From Sphingomonas sp. GC_Shp_5 (GTDB taxonomy: Bacteria > Pseudomonadota > Alphaproteobacteria > Sphingomonadales > Sphingomonadaceae): a stretch of DNA of 64,000 nucleotides. A program made the position numbers and the translations under genes. The stretch lies in the NCBI RefSeq assembly GCF_026540855.1, contig NZ_JALNUP010000002.1, positions 234,077 through 298,076 on the forward strand, written 5' to 3'. The first letter of the stretch is position 1, and each line of letters begins with the position of its first letter. The notes beneath the pieces are model-generated. The model saw nothing but the letters and a program-made list of their open reading frames with translations, did not search any database and was not told the DNA's origin. Below, piece by piece: positions 1 to 8,223 of this stretch.

Positions 1-2
1 TC

Positions 3-419
3 GCGCTCTACGACCGGATGTTCGGCCATCTCGTCCCCGTGCGCTTCGCGATGTTTTCCGGCATCGGCGTGATGGGGGTGGGGGTGCACATGAGCGTGCT
101 CGGCCTCGCCATGCTCGCCGGCGCCGATTTCATCGCCGCGCAATTGCTCGGCGCGCTCGCGGCGATGACCTTCAACTTCGTCCTCAACAACACGCTCACC
201 TACCGCGACCGCCGCCTCAAGGGCTGGCGCCAGCTGCTCGACGGCTGGGTATCGTTCTGCGCGGTCTGCTCGGTGGGGCTGGTCGCCAACGTCGGCATCG
301 CCGCCTTCGTCCACGACGCCCGCAGCGGCGGCATCGCCGCCTCGGCGCTGATCGGCGTGCTGGTCGGCGCGGTGTGGAATTACGCGCTATCGTCGCGGTT
401 TGTGTGGGGAAGGTACTGA
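3..419 (+). CDS. GtrA-family membrane protein, C-terminal part (5' end outside window)
   Basis: The reading frame is open from the left edge, so the start lies upstream. About 138 residues are visible, with four hydrophobic segments and the GtrA-like pattern of a short loop ending in NNTLTYRDRR before the third segment. GtrA proteins are small inner-membrane proteins thought to help move polyprenyl-linked sugars across the membrane. In many sphingomonads the domain is fused behind a family 2 glycosyltransferase; the missing N-terminus could hold that domain, but this cannot be seen. The first visible Met is at 18, but the coding frame runs through it. Confidence 0.75.
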   Translation, partial: ALYDRMFGHLVPVRFAMFSGIGVMGVGVHMSVLGLAMLAGADFIAAQLLGALAAMTFNFVLNNTLTYRDRRLKGWRQLLDGWVSFCAVCSVGLVANVGIAAFVHDARSGGIAASALIGVLVGAVWNYALSSRFVWGRY

Positions 420-500
420 GCGGAAGGCAGATTGTGGTGGTTTGCCGAAGGGCAGCTATTCGACGCCCGATCTCGCCAAAGAAGCGCTAGCCTACGCGTT

Positions 501-983
501 TCATTTCGCCGTATCGTGTATATTCCAGGCTTGCTCGGCTTCTAAAATATGAACCGCGGCGATCTTGTGATCGCCTGCCAGATCGTAACGAACAGCAACC
601 GCCCAACCGCAGCCATGATAAACCGTATTCGGGTCAGGATGTTCAGGGATACAGCCGCGTACCGATTGCATCGTTAAGATCTGCGATCCTTGCGCCCATG
701 ACAAGGTGGAGACGTACAGGTTACGCTTAAATTCCGCTTTGATCCGCTCGAGATACAAAGGTCGCCCACTTGCGACAAGTAATCCATCAACAAAGACTCT
801 CACGTCTTCCCGGAACAAATTACCATAGGCGATAATGTCCTGCTTGTTATATGCGTCATCAAGTAAGTGAACGTAGTCCGGAAAACCGGGAGGCGGGGGA
901 GGAGGAAGTTGCGCTGATACATTGTGAGTGAAAAGGAATATGGCCGACACGGTTGAGGCGGATGCTAGTATTGCCTTGCGCAT
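501..983 (-). CDS. exported SnoaL/NTF2-like small protein
   Basis: This 160-residue protein starts with a clear signal peptide (MRKAILASAS to about VSAQ, cleavage near residue 25) and a proline run. The mature part resembles the SnoaL/NTF2-like fold: an early LLDDAYNKQD segment, a central strand FREDVRVFVDG, and alternating strands to the C-terminus. That fold assignment is tentative; no catalytic residues can be named. Base composition is clearly less GC-rich than the neighbours, suggesting acquisition. It is divergent from the small exported protein at 1245. A periplasmic location follows from the signal peptide. Confidence 0.6.
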   Translation of the reverse strand: MRKAILASASTVSAIFLFTHNVSAQLPPPPPPGFPDYVHLLDDAYNKQDIIAYGNLFREDVRVFVDGLLVASGRPLYLERIKAEFKRNLYVSTLSWAQGSQILTMQSVRGCIPEHPDPNTVYHGCGWAVAVRYDLAGDHKIAAVHILEAEQAWNIHDTAK

Positions 984-1244
984 TATGGCTTCCTAAAAGG
1001 CCAGCCTACCGCCTGATCGGGAGCGGTCAATGTTTGTTACCGGCGGTCCGACCTGTCACGGGCAATGTCCGCATATGGGCGACTGCGGAACGGCAGCTTT
1101 CCCGTTAGGGTTGCTGTTTCGGGAATGGCCGGATTTGATGGATTGCGGAAGGACCATCCGGATCGATCGCTTGGCCAAGCCGTTCTGGATAGACAATCTT
1201 GCAGAGTCACCTATTCTGTTGCTTGCCTTACCAGGAGCTTTGAG

Positions 1245-1586
1245 ATGCGAACCGCTGGTGCAACATTAAGCTTGGCCCTTGCAACCTTGGTCAGCCCGAT
1301 AGTCGTTCAAGCGCAACAGTTTGAGTCCGACTACAGATACGGCCTGTGTTCGGCTTCTGCGCAATGTATCTATGGGATCAATGCGGGTCACAAACGTACG
1401 CTGCTATCGATCAGAAAAGCTGCGCTGGAGCAACAGCGCGAGGATGGCGGAACGTTGACGTCAGTTCACCTTGCCAACTTTCAAAATCAGCTTGATGCAG
1501 CAAATCGAATCTACCTGCATAAGCTAGAGGTTGAGGGCGGTGTTGACCTTCGATCGCTCGAACAGACGCCGATCGGGCGGAATTAA
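1245..1586 (+). CDS. small exported protein of unknown function
   Basis: The protein has 113 residues. The start was placed at the ATG at 1245 because AGGAG lies 7 bases upstream and a signal peptide (MRTAGATLSLALATLVSP...VQAQQ) begins there; a longer frame exists upstream but carries no signal. The mature part has two cysteines (LCSASAQCIYG) and then a charged, probably helical segment (residues 45-95). I do not recognise a family. Like the divergent gene at 501-983 it is AT-richer than the window average, so the two may have arrived together. Confidence 0.55.
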   Translation: MRTAGATLSLALATLVSPIVVQAQQFESDYRYGLCSASAQCIYGINAGHKRTLLSIRKAALEQQREDGGTLTSVHLANFQNQLDAANRIYLHKLEVEGGVDLRSLEQTPIGRN

Positions 1587-1654
1587 CGAGAGGCTGCGAT
1601 ATCCGTGCTCCACAGGATGTTGGTATCACATAGCTGAGTGTCCGCAATTCGGCG

Positions 1655-1981
1655 TTACCGGACCCCAGCCCGCGCAAGCTCCCGCCCCATCCGCCCGCTC
1701 ACCCAACAGCCATACATCACGAAATCAGCCGCCAGGCTCCACAACGGGTATTGAAACGTCGCCGGCCGGTTCCGCTCGATCGCGAAATGCGCGATCCAGG
1801 CGAACAGATAGCCGCACACCGGCATCAGCACGAACAATCGCCAATGCCCGGTGACGATCCCGGCGACCAGGCAGGCGAGCACCAGCGTCGTGCCGGCATA
1901 ATGCAGCGCGCGGGTGGCGGGCTTGCTGTGCTCGCGCAGGTAATAAGGCCAGAAGTCGGCGAAGCTGGCGATGCGGCTCAT
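1655..1981 (-). CDS. Mpo1-like (DUF962) membrane protein
   Basis: The 108-residue protein matches the Mpo1/YGL010w family: an N-terminal FADFWPYYLREHSKPATR motif, then LHYAGT, and three hydrophobic segments ending with an aromatic WSLAADFVMYG. Yeast Mpo1 is an ER Fe(II)-dependent dioxygenase that acts on 2-hydroxy fatty acids in alpha-oxidation. The bacterial members are mostly unstudied; in a sphingolipid-making bacterium a role in 2-hydroxy fatty acid turnover is attractive but is inference. The start at 1981 was preferred over an upstream Met because GAGAG precedes it and family alignment begins there. Confidence 0.75.
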   Translation of the reverse strand: MSRIASFADFWPYYLREHSKPATRALHYAGTTLVLACLVAGIVTGHWRLFVLMPVCGYLFAWIAHFAIERNRPATFQYPLWSLAADFVMYGCWVSGRMGRELARAGVR

Positions 1982-2205
1982 CTCTCGTCCGTTCGGCTGG
2001 GGTTGCGGCAGGGGGATCATGCCGCGCGGCCGCTGCGCCCGCAATCGGGAACCGCACCGCCGTCCGCCGTCGTCGGCGCGGCAACGCCGCCGACAATCCG
2101 CTGTCCTACACGCCCCGGTCTTGATACCTTGCCCGCAACCTATTCCCGCTCTTTCTCATGGTCGCATGAACGGAAACGATCGCGCCGGATCATCCCCGCG
2201 CATGA
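1982..2205. other. intergenic stretch without a recognised gene
   Basis: This belongs to a 320-base gap between the Mpo1-like gene and the end of the mannosyltransferase gene. The right part (2206-2294) is the dispersed repeat listed separately. In the left part I see only GC-rich frames with no signal peptide, family motif or ribosome binding site. It probably holds the promoter of the Mpo1-like gene. Confidence 0.4.
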
Positions 2206-2294
2206 TCTCAACTTCCTCAACTTCGCCCGCGGGATCGCGCTCTCGCGCAGGTGTGACTTTCGTGAGACCTTCGGCGGATTTCCGCCGTTTTCTG
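2206..2294 (+). repeat. dispersed two-block intergenic repeat, copy A
   Basis: Block 1 is the 18-mer at 2206-2223 beginning TCTCAACTTCC. Block 2 is 2247-2290 beginning GCAGGTGTGACTTT and ending in a short hairpin (CGGCGGA at 2272-2278, TCCGCCG at 2281-2287, loop TT) followed by TTTT. Both blocks recur in the same order and orientation at 60638-60780, with 80 rather than 23 bases between them. It lies just after the stop codon of the minus-strand gene at 2302. Read on the plus strand, the hairpin plus T run looks like a terminator. Confidence 0.7.
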
Positions 2295-2301
2295 CGTCTC
2301 G

Positions 2302-3555
2302 TCAGACCCAGCTCTTGAGCCACATCCAGCGGTGGAACGACCCCGGCGCGGCGAGCGGCGTGGCGGCGATGATCGGGTAGAAGTGGACGAACAGCACCGC
2401 CGCGGCGAGCAGCACCGCCTCGTCCCAGTCGCCGAGGCGCGCGCGCCAGTGATCGAGCGCCACCGCGATGACGATGCCGAGCCAGATGCTCGACAGATAG
2501 TAATAATAGAAGAAGCCGAGCGACTTGGGGATGATCGCCCACATCGCCAGGCTGGCGATCCACAGCGCCGCCGCCGCGCCGCTCGCGGTCGCCGTCGTTG
2601 GCGTCCGCCGGGCGCGCACCCAGTTTGTCAGGCACAGCAGCACCGCGACCAGCCCGCCCCAGATCACCACCGGGTTGCCGAGCATCAGGATGCCGCGCTG
2701 CGCGCCGTCGGCGGGCTCGTAGAGATACCAGATCGGCCTGAGGTCGAGCGGCCAGCTCCACCAGCTCGACTGATAGGTGTGCGGCGGCAGCACCTGGGTC
2801 TGCTGAGCGTACATGACCGCCTGGAACGGCAGCAGGGTCGCGAGCGTCAGCGGCTCGGTGCGGTAGAGAAAGGCCGGCCAGAAGGTCAGGAAATAGGTGA
2901 GGATGCTGACGAGGCCGAGCGCCGCCAGCGCGGGCAGCGGCGCCAGCCCCGGCCAGCGATCGGGCCGGCTGCGGCGCAGCAGCAGGAAGGCGAGCGCGGC
3001 AAAGGCCACATAGGGCGCGGCGGTCCATTTGACGCCGACAGCGAGGCCGAGCAGCACGGCGGCGAGCAGCCAGCGCCGCCAGACCTGGCTGCTGCTGCCG
3101 CCGCGCATCGACCACAGCATCGCCGCGAGCGCGAGCACGACAAAGGCCGCCATGAAGCCGTCGAGCATCGCGATCCGCGCCTGGATGAACACGGTGAAGT
3201 TGAGAATTGTCAGGGTGGCGCCGATCACCGCCGGGCGCAGGCGCTGTAGGCCGAGCCACAGGATCGCGAACACGCCGACCACCACCGCGGTGCCGGCGAG
3301 CGTCGACAGCGCCCGCCAGCCGAGCGGATTGTCGCCGAACAGCGTGATGCCGAGCGCGATCAGCGTCTTGCCCAACAAGGGGTGCTCGATGTTGACCGGT
3401 CCGGCGAGGCTGCGCAGCGTCTGCGCGGCGGGGACGTAATGGACCTCGTCGAACACCAGCTTGTGCGGCACGGTCAGCCGCCACGCGAACAGCAGCTCGG
3501 CGATCAGGCCGAGCCCGAGCGCGGCGGGGAGGGGGCGGCGGAGCGGGGCGAGCAC
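2302..3555 (-). CDS. PMT-family (dolichyl-phosphate-mannose-protein) mannosyltransferase
   Basis: This integral membrane glycosyltransferase of the GT39 type has about 11 hydrophobic segments. The family-defining acidic pair sits in the first periplasmic loop (LVFDEVHYVPAAQTL, Asp36-Glu37), followed by EHPLLGK, which is typical of bacterial and yeast PMTs. It would transfer mannose from a polyprenyl-phosphate donor to Ser/Thr of exported proteins. The GTG at 3555 gives 417 residues and begins just before the first membrane segment; an ATG at 3636 would add 27 residues but overlaps the start of the divergent metZ. The stop is followed by dispersed repeat copy A. Confidence 0.8.
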   Translation of the reverse strand: MLAPLRRPLPAALGLGLIAELLFAWRLTVPHKLVFDEVHYVPAAQTLRSLAGPVNIEHPLLGKTLIALGITLFGDNPLGWRALSTLAGTAVVVGVFAILWLGLQRLRPAVIGATLTILNFTVFIQARIAMLDGFMAAFVVLALAAMLWSMRGGSSSQVWRRWLLAAVLLGLAVGVKWTAAPYVAFAALAFLLLRRSRPDRWPGLAPLPALAALGLVSILTYFLTFWPAFLYRTEPLTLATLLPFQAVMYAQQTQVLPPHTYQSSWWSWPLDLRPIWYLYEPADGAQRGILMLGNPVVIWGGLVAVLLCLTNWVRARRTPTTATASGAAAALWIASLAMWAIIPKSLGFFYYYYLSSIWLGIVIAVALDHWRARLGDWDEAVLLAAAVLFVHFYPIIAATPLAAPGSFHRWMWLKSWV

Positions 3556-3634
3556 GCGCCCTTGTTCCCGTTGGCGGGCGTGCTGGCAAGTCGCGTACTT
3601 GCGGCTTTGGCCGGTTAGCGGCAAAGCGGCGGCC

Positions 3635-4840
3635 ATGAAGCGCAAGGCAGGCCAGGACCGATCGATCACCGCCAACTGGCGCCCCGCGACGCTCGCGATC
3701 CGCGGCGGCACCGCGCGCAGCGAATGGGGCGAGACGTCGGAGGCGTTGTTCCTCACCTCGGGCTACAGCTACGACAAGGCGGGCGACGCCGCGGCGCGCT
3801 TTGCCGGCGAGCAGGAGGGGATGACCTATTCCCGGCTGCAGAACCCGACGGTGGAGATGCTCGAGAAGCGCATCGCGCTGTTGGAGGGCGCAGAGGCGTG
3901 CCGCTCGATGGCGACCGGCATGGCGGCGATGACCGCGGTGCTGCTCTGCCAGCTGCAGGCGGGCGATCATCTGGTCGGCGGCCGCGCCGCGTTCGGCTCG
4001 TGCCGCTGGCTGACCGATACCCTGCTTCCCAAGTTCGGGATCGAGACCACGGTCGTCGATGCCCGCGATCCGCAGCAATTTGAGGATGCGATCCGGCCCA
4101 ATACCAAGGTGTTCTTCTTCGAGACCCCGGCCAACCCGACGATGGATGTCGTCGACCTGCGCGCGGTCTGCGCCATCGCCCGCCGCCACGGCATCACCTC
4201 GGTGGTCGATAATGCCTTCGCCACCCCGGCCTTGCAGCGGCCGATGGAGTTCGGCGCCGACGTTACCGCTTATTCGGCGACCAAGATGATGGACGGGCAG
4301 GGCCGGGTGCTCGCCGGCGCGGTGTGCGGCACCGAGGATTTCATCACCAACACGCTGCTGCCCTTCACCCGCAACACCGGCCCCAATCTGTCGCCGTTCA
4401 ACGCCTGGGTGGTGCTGAAGGGGCTGGAGACGCTGGACCTGCGCATCCGCCGCCAGTCCGAGAATGCGGTGCGGGTCGGCCGGTTCGTCGAGAGCCGGGT
4501 GCCGCGCATCCTCCACCCCGGGCTGCCGAGCCACCCGCAGCATGCGCTGGCGATGAGCCAGATGGACGCGACCGGCCCGATCTTCGCCTTCGAGGTCGCG
4601 GACCGCACCCAGGCCCACGCCCTGCTCGACGCGCTCACCCTGATCGATATCTCGAACAACATCGGCGACTCGCGCTCGCTGATGACCCACCCCGCCTCCA
4701 CCACCCACGCCAGCGTCGCCGAGGACAAAAGGCTTGAGATGGGCGTGACCGAGGGCATGCTCCGCCTCAACGTCGGGCTCGAGGATCCGCAGGATCTGAT
4801 CGACGACCTCGACCAGGCGCTCCGCCAGGCCGGGCTGTGA
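3635..4840 (+). CDS. metZ: O-succinylhomoserine sulfhydrylase
   Basis: The 401-residue PLP enzyme belongs to the Cys/Met metabolism (cystathionine gamma-synthase-like) family. The pyridoxal lysine is Lys217 in SATKMMDGQG, and the motifs YSRLQNPT, SMATGMAAM and DNAFATP are in place. MetZ joins O-succinylhomoserine with sulfide to give homocysteine, the direct sulfhydrylation route to methionine. The KMMDGQGR signature favours MetZ over MetB. The ATG at 3635 opens the first three-gene coupled unit: its TGA overlaps the GTG of apaG as GTGA. No SAM riboswitch consensus is visible in the short divergent leader. Confidence 0.9.
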   Translation: MKRKAGQDRSITANWRPATLAIRGGTARSEWGETSEALFLTSGYSYDKAGDAAARFAGEQEGMTYSRLQNPTVEMLEKRIALLEGAEACRSMATGMAAMTAVLLCQLQAGDHLVGGRAAFGSCRWLTDTLLPKFGIETTVVDARDPQQFEDAIRPNTKVFFFETPANPTMDVVDLRAVCAIARRHGITSVVDNAFATPALQRPMEFGADVTAYSATKMMDGQGRVLAGAVCGTEDFITNTLLPFTRNTGPNLSPFNAWVVLKGLETLDLRIRRQSENAVRVGRFVESRVPRILHPGLPSHPQHALAMSQMDATGPIFAFEVADRTQAHALLDALTLIDISNNIGDSRSLMTHPASTTHASVAEDKRLEMGVTEGMLRLNVGLEDPQDLIDDLDQALRQAGL

Positions 4841-5235
4841 AGCAGTTCTTCCCCCACGCCCAGACCACCCATGGCGTCACCGTCCGGGTGTCGGTGAGCT
4901 ATCTGCCCGAACAGTCCGAGCCGGCGCGCGGCCGCTGGTTCTGGGCCTATCACATCCGCCTCGAAAATGAGGGCGATGCCACCGTCCAGTTGCTCGCCCG
5001 GCAATGGGTGATCACCGACGGCCGCGGCGCCCGCCATTCGGTGGAGGGTGAGGGTGTGGTCGGCGAGCAGCCGCTGATCGAGCCGGGCGCGAGCTACGAT
5101 TACGTCTCCGGCTGCCCGTTGGCGACGCCGACCGGGGCGATGGAGGGCAGCTACCGGATGATCTCGGAAGACGGCGCGCACTTCGACGTCGCGATCCCCC
5201 GGTTCAGCCTGCTGGCGCCGGCGGTGTCGTCGTGA
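4837..5235 (+). CDS. apaG: ApaG protein
   Basis: The 132-residue protein spans the whole ApaG (DUF525) domain, a fibronectin-III-like beta sandwich. Typical segments are YLPEQSEPARGRWFWAYHIRLEN, VQLLARQWVITD and GEQPLIEPGASYDYVSGCPL. ApaG was first linked to Co2+/Mg2+ tolerance in enteric bacteria; its biochemical role is not settled. The GTG start at 4837 overlaps the metZ stop by four bases and the gene's own stop overlaps the next GTG in the same way, so the three genes are probably co-translated. Confidence 0.9.
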   Translation: MKQFFPHAQTTHGVTVRVSVSYLPEQSEPARGRWFWAYHIRLENEGDATVQLLARQWVITDGRGARHSVEGEGVVGEQPLIEPGASYDYVSGCPLATPTGAMEGSYRMISEDGAHFDVAIPRFSLLAPAVSS

Positions 5236-6020
5236 AGCGCACCCATCTTCCCCTCAATGGCCTGCGCGTCCTCGACGCTGCGGCGCGTCACCTGTCGTTC
5301 ACTCGCGCCGCCGACGAACTCGCGGTGACGCCGGCCGCGGTCGGCCAGCAGATCCGGGCGCTTGAGGACACGCTCGGCGTGGTGCTGTTCCGCCGCACCA
5401 CCCGCGGGCTCGAGCTCACCGCCGAGGCCGAGGCGGGCCTTGGTGCCTTGCGCGGTGGTTTCCTCCAGTTCGAGGAGGCGGTGCGGGCGATGCAGGCGGG
5501 GCAGTCCTCCAAGTCGCTGACCATCGCCGCCCCGCGCGACCTGACGGTGAAATGGCTGATGCCGCGGCTCGCCGAGGTCGCCGCCGGCGACGGCGATCTC
5601 CGCTTCGTGCTGATCGCAGCCGACGACGCGGTGGACTTCACCGAGGCCAATCTCGATCTCGCGATCCGCTGGGGCGAGGGGCCCGGCGAGCATGAGGGAG
5701 AGGCGCTCGAATCGGAAGGCATGGTAACGATCGTCGCGCCCGGCGGCGGCGACGCCACGATCGGCTGGCACGGCGCGCCGAGCAGCGGCGGCACCGCGTT
5801 GGTCCAGGTCGCCGATGCCGGGCTCGCGATCGACGCGGTGTCCGCCGGGCTCGGCCGGGCGACGGTACCCGAAATGCTGGCGTCGGCAGACATTGCCGCT
5901 GGGCGCGTCACGGTAATCGGCGATCCGCAGCCGTCGCGGTTCGGCTACTGGCTAGTCGCGCCGCTGCCGCAATGGCGCCAGGCCAAGGTCAAGGCGCTGG
6001 TTGCGGCGTTGACCGCCTGA
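5232..6020 (+). CDS. LysR-family transcriptional regulator (GcvA-like)
   Basis: The protein has 262 residues. The N-terminal winged HTH (about 5-65, LNGLRVLDAAARHLSFTRAA then VGQQIRALEDTLGVVLFRR) is classical, and the C-terminal substrate domain is of the GcvA type (LTIAAPRDLTVKWLMPRL, then DLAIRWGEG). At 262 residues it is shorter than the usual 290-310. The missing length is in the middle of the effector domain. It is coupled to apaG by a GTGA overlap, so it is encoded as the third cistron of the metZ operon rather than divergently, which is less common for LysR regulators. A link to sulfur or methionine control is inference. Confidence 0.85.
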   Translation: MKRTHLPLNGLRVLDAAARHLSFTRAADELAVTPAAVGQQIRALEDTLGVVLFRRTTRGLELTAEAEAGLGALRGGFLQFEEAVRAMQAGQSSKSLTIAAPRDLTVKWLMPRLAEVAAGDGDLRFVLIAADDAVDFTEANLDLAIRWGEGPGEHEGEALESEGMVTIVAPGGGDATIGWHGAPSSGGTALVQVADAGLAIDAVSAGLGRATVPEMLASADIAAGRVTVIGDPQPSRFGYWLVAPLPQWRQAKVKALVAALTA

Positions 6021-6029
6021 GCCGATCGG

Positions 6030-7307
6030 TCAGCGCGCAGCGACCAGCGCCAGCACCCGCGACATCAGCCCGAGGAACTTCACCTCGTCGATCTGTCCGT
6101 CGGTGCGGTGCCAATTGCCGGCAATTGCATACCAGCGGCCGTCTTTCGCCTGGGCAAGGAAGTTCAGCGTGAGCACGCCGGGTTCCGAGCCGCCCTTGAA
6201 CCCGAGATAGCCAAGCCGCGCGGCGGTGCCGGGGTCGGCGCCGTGGTTGACCGCGAGGATCGCCCGCACCGTGTCGCTGCCGTGGCGCAGCTGGTCGAAC
6301 AGCCCGGCGATGGCGCGTGGGCTCGCGAACCATTCGACGCTGTCGATGGCGAGTGGATCGCCGGCGAAGATGGTTGGATCGAGCGGCGCGGCGCCGATCG
6401 CTGACTTCTGGCGGTCGAGCAACGCCCGCCGCCCGGCGGCATCAGCCGCCTGCCACTGCCCGCGCAGCGCGGCATCGGTCTTGAGCACGAAGGCTTCGCG
6501 GGTGGTCAGCACCGGTGTGCTGCCGCCATTCGCCGCGGCCAACGCATCGATCCGGTCGCGGCCGAGCAGCGTCACCAGCGTGTCGGTCGCGGTGTTGTCG
6601 CTGATCGAGATCATCAGCGTCGCCAGCGCCTGCAACGTCATCGGCGTCGCCGGCGGCCACAATTGCAGGATACCCGACGGCAGCGACGGCGCGCCGAGTG
6701 GCACCACGTCGCCCCAATGCCGTTCGCCGGACGCTACCTGACGCGCGGCCTCGGCGAGAACCCAGAGCTTGAACGCGGAGCCGAGCGGCGCCGCCGCCTG
6801 CGCGTTGATCGCGAGCACCGGCGTCGGCGATCCGTCAGTCAGTGCGTAAAGGCCGAGCCCAGCGCTGCCGGGAAGCGCCTTGATCTCGGCTTCGATCCGG
6901 CCGAGGCTGTCATCCTGCGCCGCGGTGCCGGTGATCAGCAATCCGCTCACCGCATGTGGCGCCGCCGGCTCGACGGCCAGCCGCATGGTCGCGGTGCCAC
7001 GGGTATAGCGCACCACCAGCATCGCACTCCACCGACCCTCGGGGGTGAGCGTCTCGATCTCTTTCGGCTCGCCGAGCGTGGCGCGCAGCTGCGCGAGCAG
7101 CGGGTCGAGCCGGCTGCGCGGCACCGCATCGCGGAAGCTCGTCGCGAAGTAACGGTCATAGCCGCCGTGGCCGGCGAGCACGGCAATCAGTGCCTCGGCC
7201 TGTATGCGTACGGCGGCATCCGCCGGCTGGGCAGTCGGCGCCGCTGTCGTGGCTTGACCGGCGGGAGCGGCCACGAGCATCAGCGCAGCGATCGCCGCGG
7301 CAGCCAT
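6030..7307 (-). CDS. exported serine hydrolase, class A beta-lactamase fold
   Basis: The 425-residue protein has a signal peptide (about 1-19), an N-terminal domain of roughly 110 residues (30-135, resembling DUF3887-type domains) and a class A-like penicilloyl-serine-transferase domain. The catalytic triad motifs are Ser177-Ala-Phe-Lys180, Ser236-Asp-Asn and Lys371-Gly-Gly. The last replaces the usual KTG. No classical Omega-loop ExxLN motif is evident, so beta-lactamase activity is doubtful; a D,D-peptidase or esterase role is as likely. Its ATG overlaps the stop of the upstream ABC permease as ATGA, indicating one transcript. Confidence 0.8.
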   Translation of the reverse strand: MAAAAIAALMLVAAPAGQATTAAPTAQPADAAVRIQAEALIAVLAGHGGYDRYFATSFRDAVPRSRLDPLLAQLRATLGEPKEIETLTPEGRWSAMLVVRYTRGTATMRLAVEPAAPHAVSGLLITGTAAQDDSLGRIEAEIKALPGSAGLGLYALTDGSPTPVLAINAQAAAPLGSAFKLWVLAEAARQVASGERHWGDVVPLGAPSLPSGILQLWPPATPMTLQALATLMISISDNTATDTLVTLLGRDRIDALAAANGGSTPVLTTREAFVLKTDAALRGQWQAADAAGRRALLDRQKSAIGAAPLDPTIFAGDPLAIDSVEWFASPRAIAGLFDQLRHGSDTVRAILAVNHGADPGTAARLGYLGFKGGSEPGVLTLNFLAQAKDGRWYAIAGNWHRTDGQIDEVKFLGLMSRVLALVAAR

Positions 7308-8161
7308 CAGTTCTTGAGCTTCCAGCCGCGCTTCAGCAGCGTGAAGCACAGGGCCGCGAGTGCGATGTCGATGCCCAAGATGATGATGCTGCCGAGCATC
7401 ACCGGCGAATCGGCGGTACCGAGGAAGCCGTAGCGAAAGCCGGAGATGATGTAGAAGAACGGATTGGCGTGGCTGAACGCGCGGAACGCGGGGGCGAGCT
7501 TGTCGACCGAGTAGAAGGTGCCCGAGAGCAGCGACAGCGGTGCGATCACGAAATTGGTCACCGCTGCGGCATGGTCGAACTTCTCCGCCCAGATCGAGGT
7601 GAGCACGCCGAGGAACGACAGGAACGCCGCGCCGAGGAAGCCGAACCACAGTACCGCGAGCGGATGCGACGGGGTGACATGCACGTCGGGCCACAGGGCC
7701 ATCGCGCACCAGCAGATGAAGCCGACGATGAACGCCCGGGTCATCGCCCCGCCCACCAATGCGCTGAGCAGCTCAAGCGTCGACAACGGCGGCTGCAGAT
7801 AATCGACGATCGTGCCCTGGATCTTGCCGACCAGCAGCGAGAAGCTCGCATTGGCGAACGCCGGGCCCATCATCCCCTGGCTGATGATCAGCCCGGGCGC
7901 GATGAAATCGGCAAAGGGGATGGTGACGCCGCCCACCAGCACCGGCCGTTTTGCGCCGGTGGCGATGGTGAATACCACCAGAAACAGCAGCGTTGTGATC
8001 GCCGGCGCCCACACCGTCTGGAGGTGGACCTTGAAGAACCGGCGGACCTCCTTGATATAGAGGGTCTTCAGGCCGCCCCAATTGACGTTCCGGATGACCG
8101 GTACGCCTGGTTCGGCCCGGATCGCCGAACGAATTTCGCCGATGGGGGGATGGCTGCTCAT
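7307..8161 (-). CDS. ABC-2 type transporter permease
   Basis: The 284-residue inner-membrane protein has six hydrophobic segments and the ABC-2 signature region (GLIISQGMMGPAFANASFS, then FVIAPLSLLSGTFYSVDKLP-like PL-S-G-FY and NPFFYIISGFRYGFLG). This pattern matches permeases of the NodJ/ABC-2 export group. The ATG at 8161 was chosen because the upstream extension has no family similarity. No ATP-binding subunit lies next to it: gcrA is divergent on one side and the serine hydrolase follows on the other, so the ATPase must be encoded elsewhere. The substrate is unknown. Confidence 0.85.
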   Translation of the reverse strand: MSSHPPIGEIRSAIRAEPGVPVIRNVNWGGLKTLYIKEVRRFFKVHLQTVWAPAITTLLFLVVFTIATGAKRPVLVGGVTIPFADFIAPGLIISQGMMGPAFANASFSLLVGKIQGTIVDYLQPPLSTLELLSALVGGAMTRAFIVGFICWCAMALWPDVHVTPSHPLAVLWFGFLGAAFLSFLGVLTSIWAEKFDHAAAVTNFVIAPLSLLSGTFYSVDKLAPAFRAFSHANPFFYIISGFRYGFLGTADSPVMLGSIIILGIDIALAALCFTLLKRGWKLKN

Positions 8162-8223
8162 GGCTTGTGCGGGTAACCGCAGCCGCAGTCGCCCGCAACC
8201 CGGCGCCGAACGAGGAAGCAAGA

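Noticed and set aside
1411..1854. overlapping frames near the small exported gene and Mpo1-like gene
   Set aside because: They overlap better-supported genes, lack signals and have low-quality composition.
3556..3634. SAM-sensing riboswitch upstream of metZ
   Set aside because: The region is only about 80 bases, overlaps a possible mannosyltransferase start and does not show the SAM-II-type conserved core.
2156..4708. 850-codon minus-strand frame covering metZ and the mannosyltransferase gene
   Set aside because: It lies antisense to metZ (for example its residues mirror metZ codons), is full of Arg/Ala/Gly, and the real protein in this region is in other frames. GC-rich DNA yields such long empty frames.
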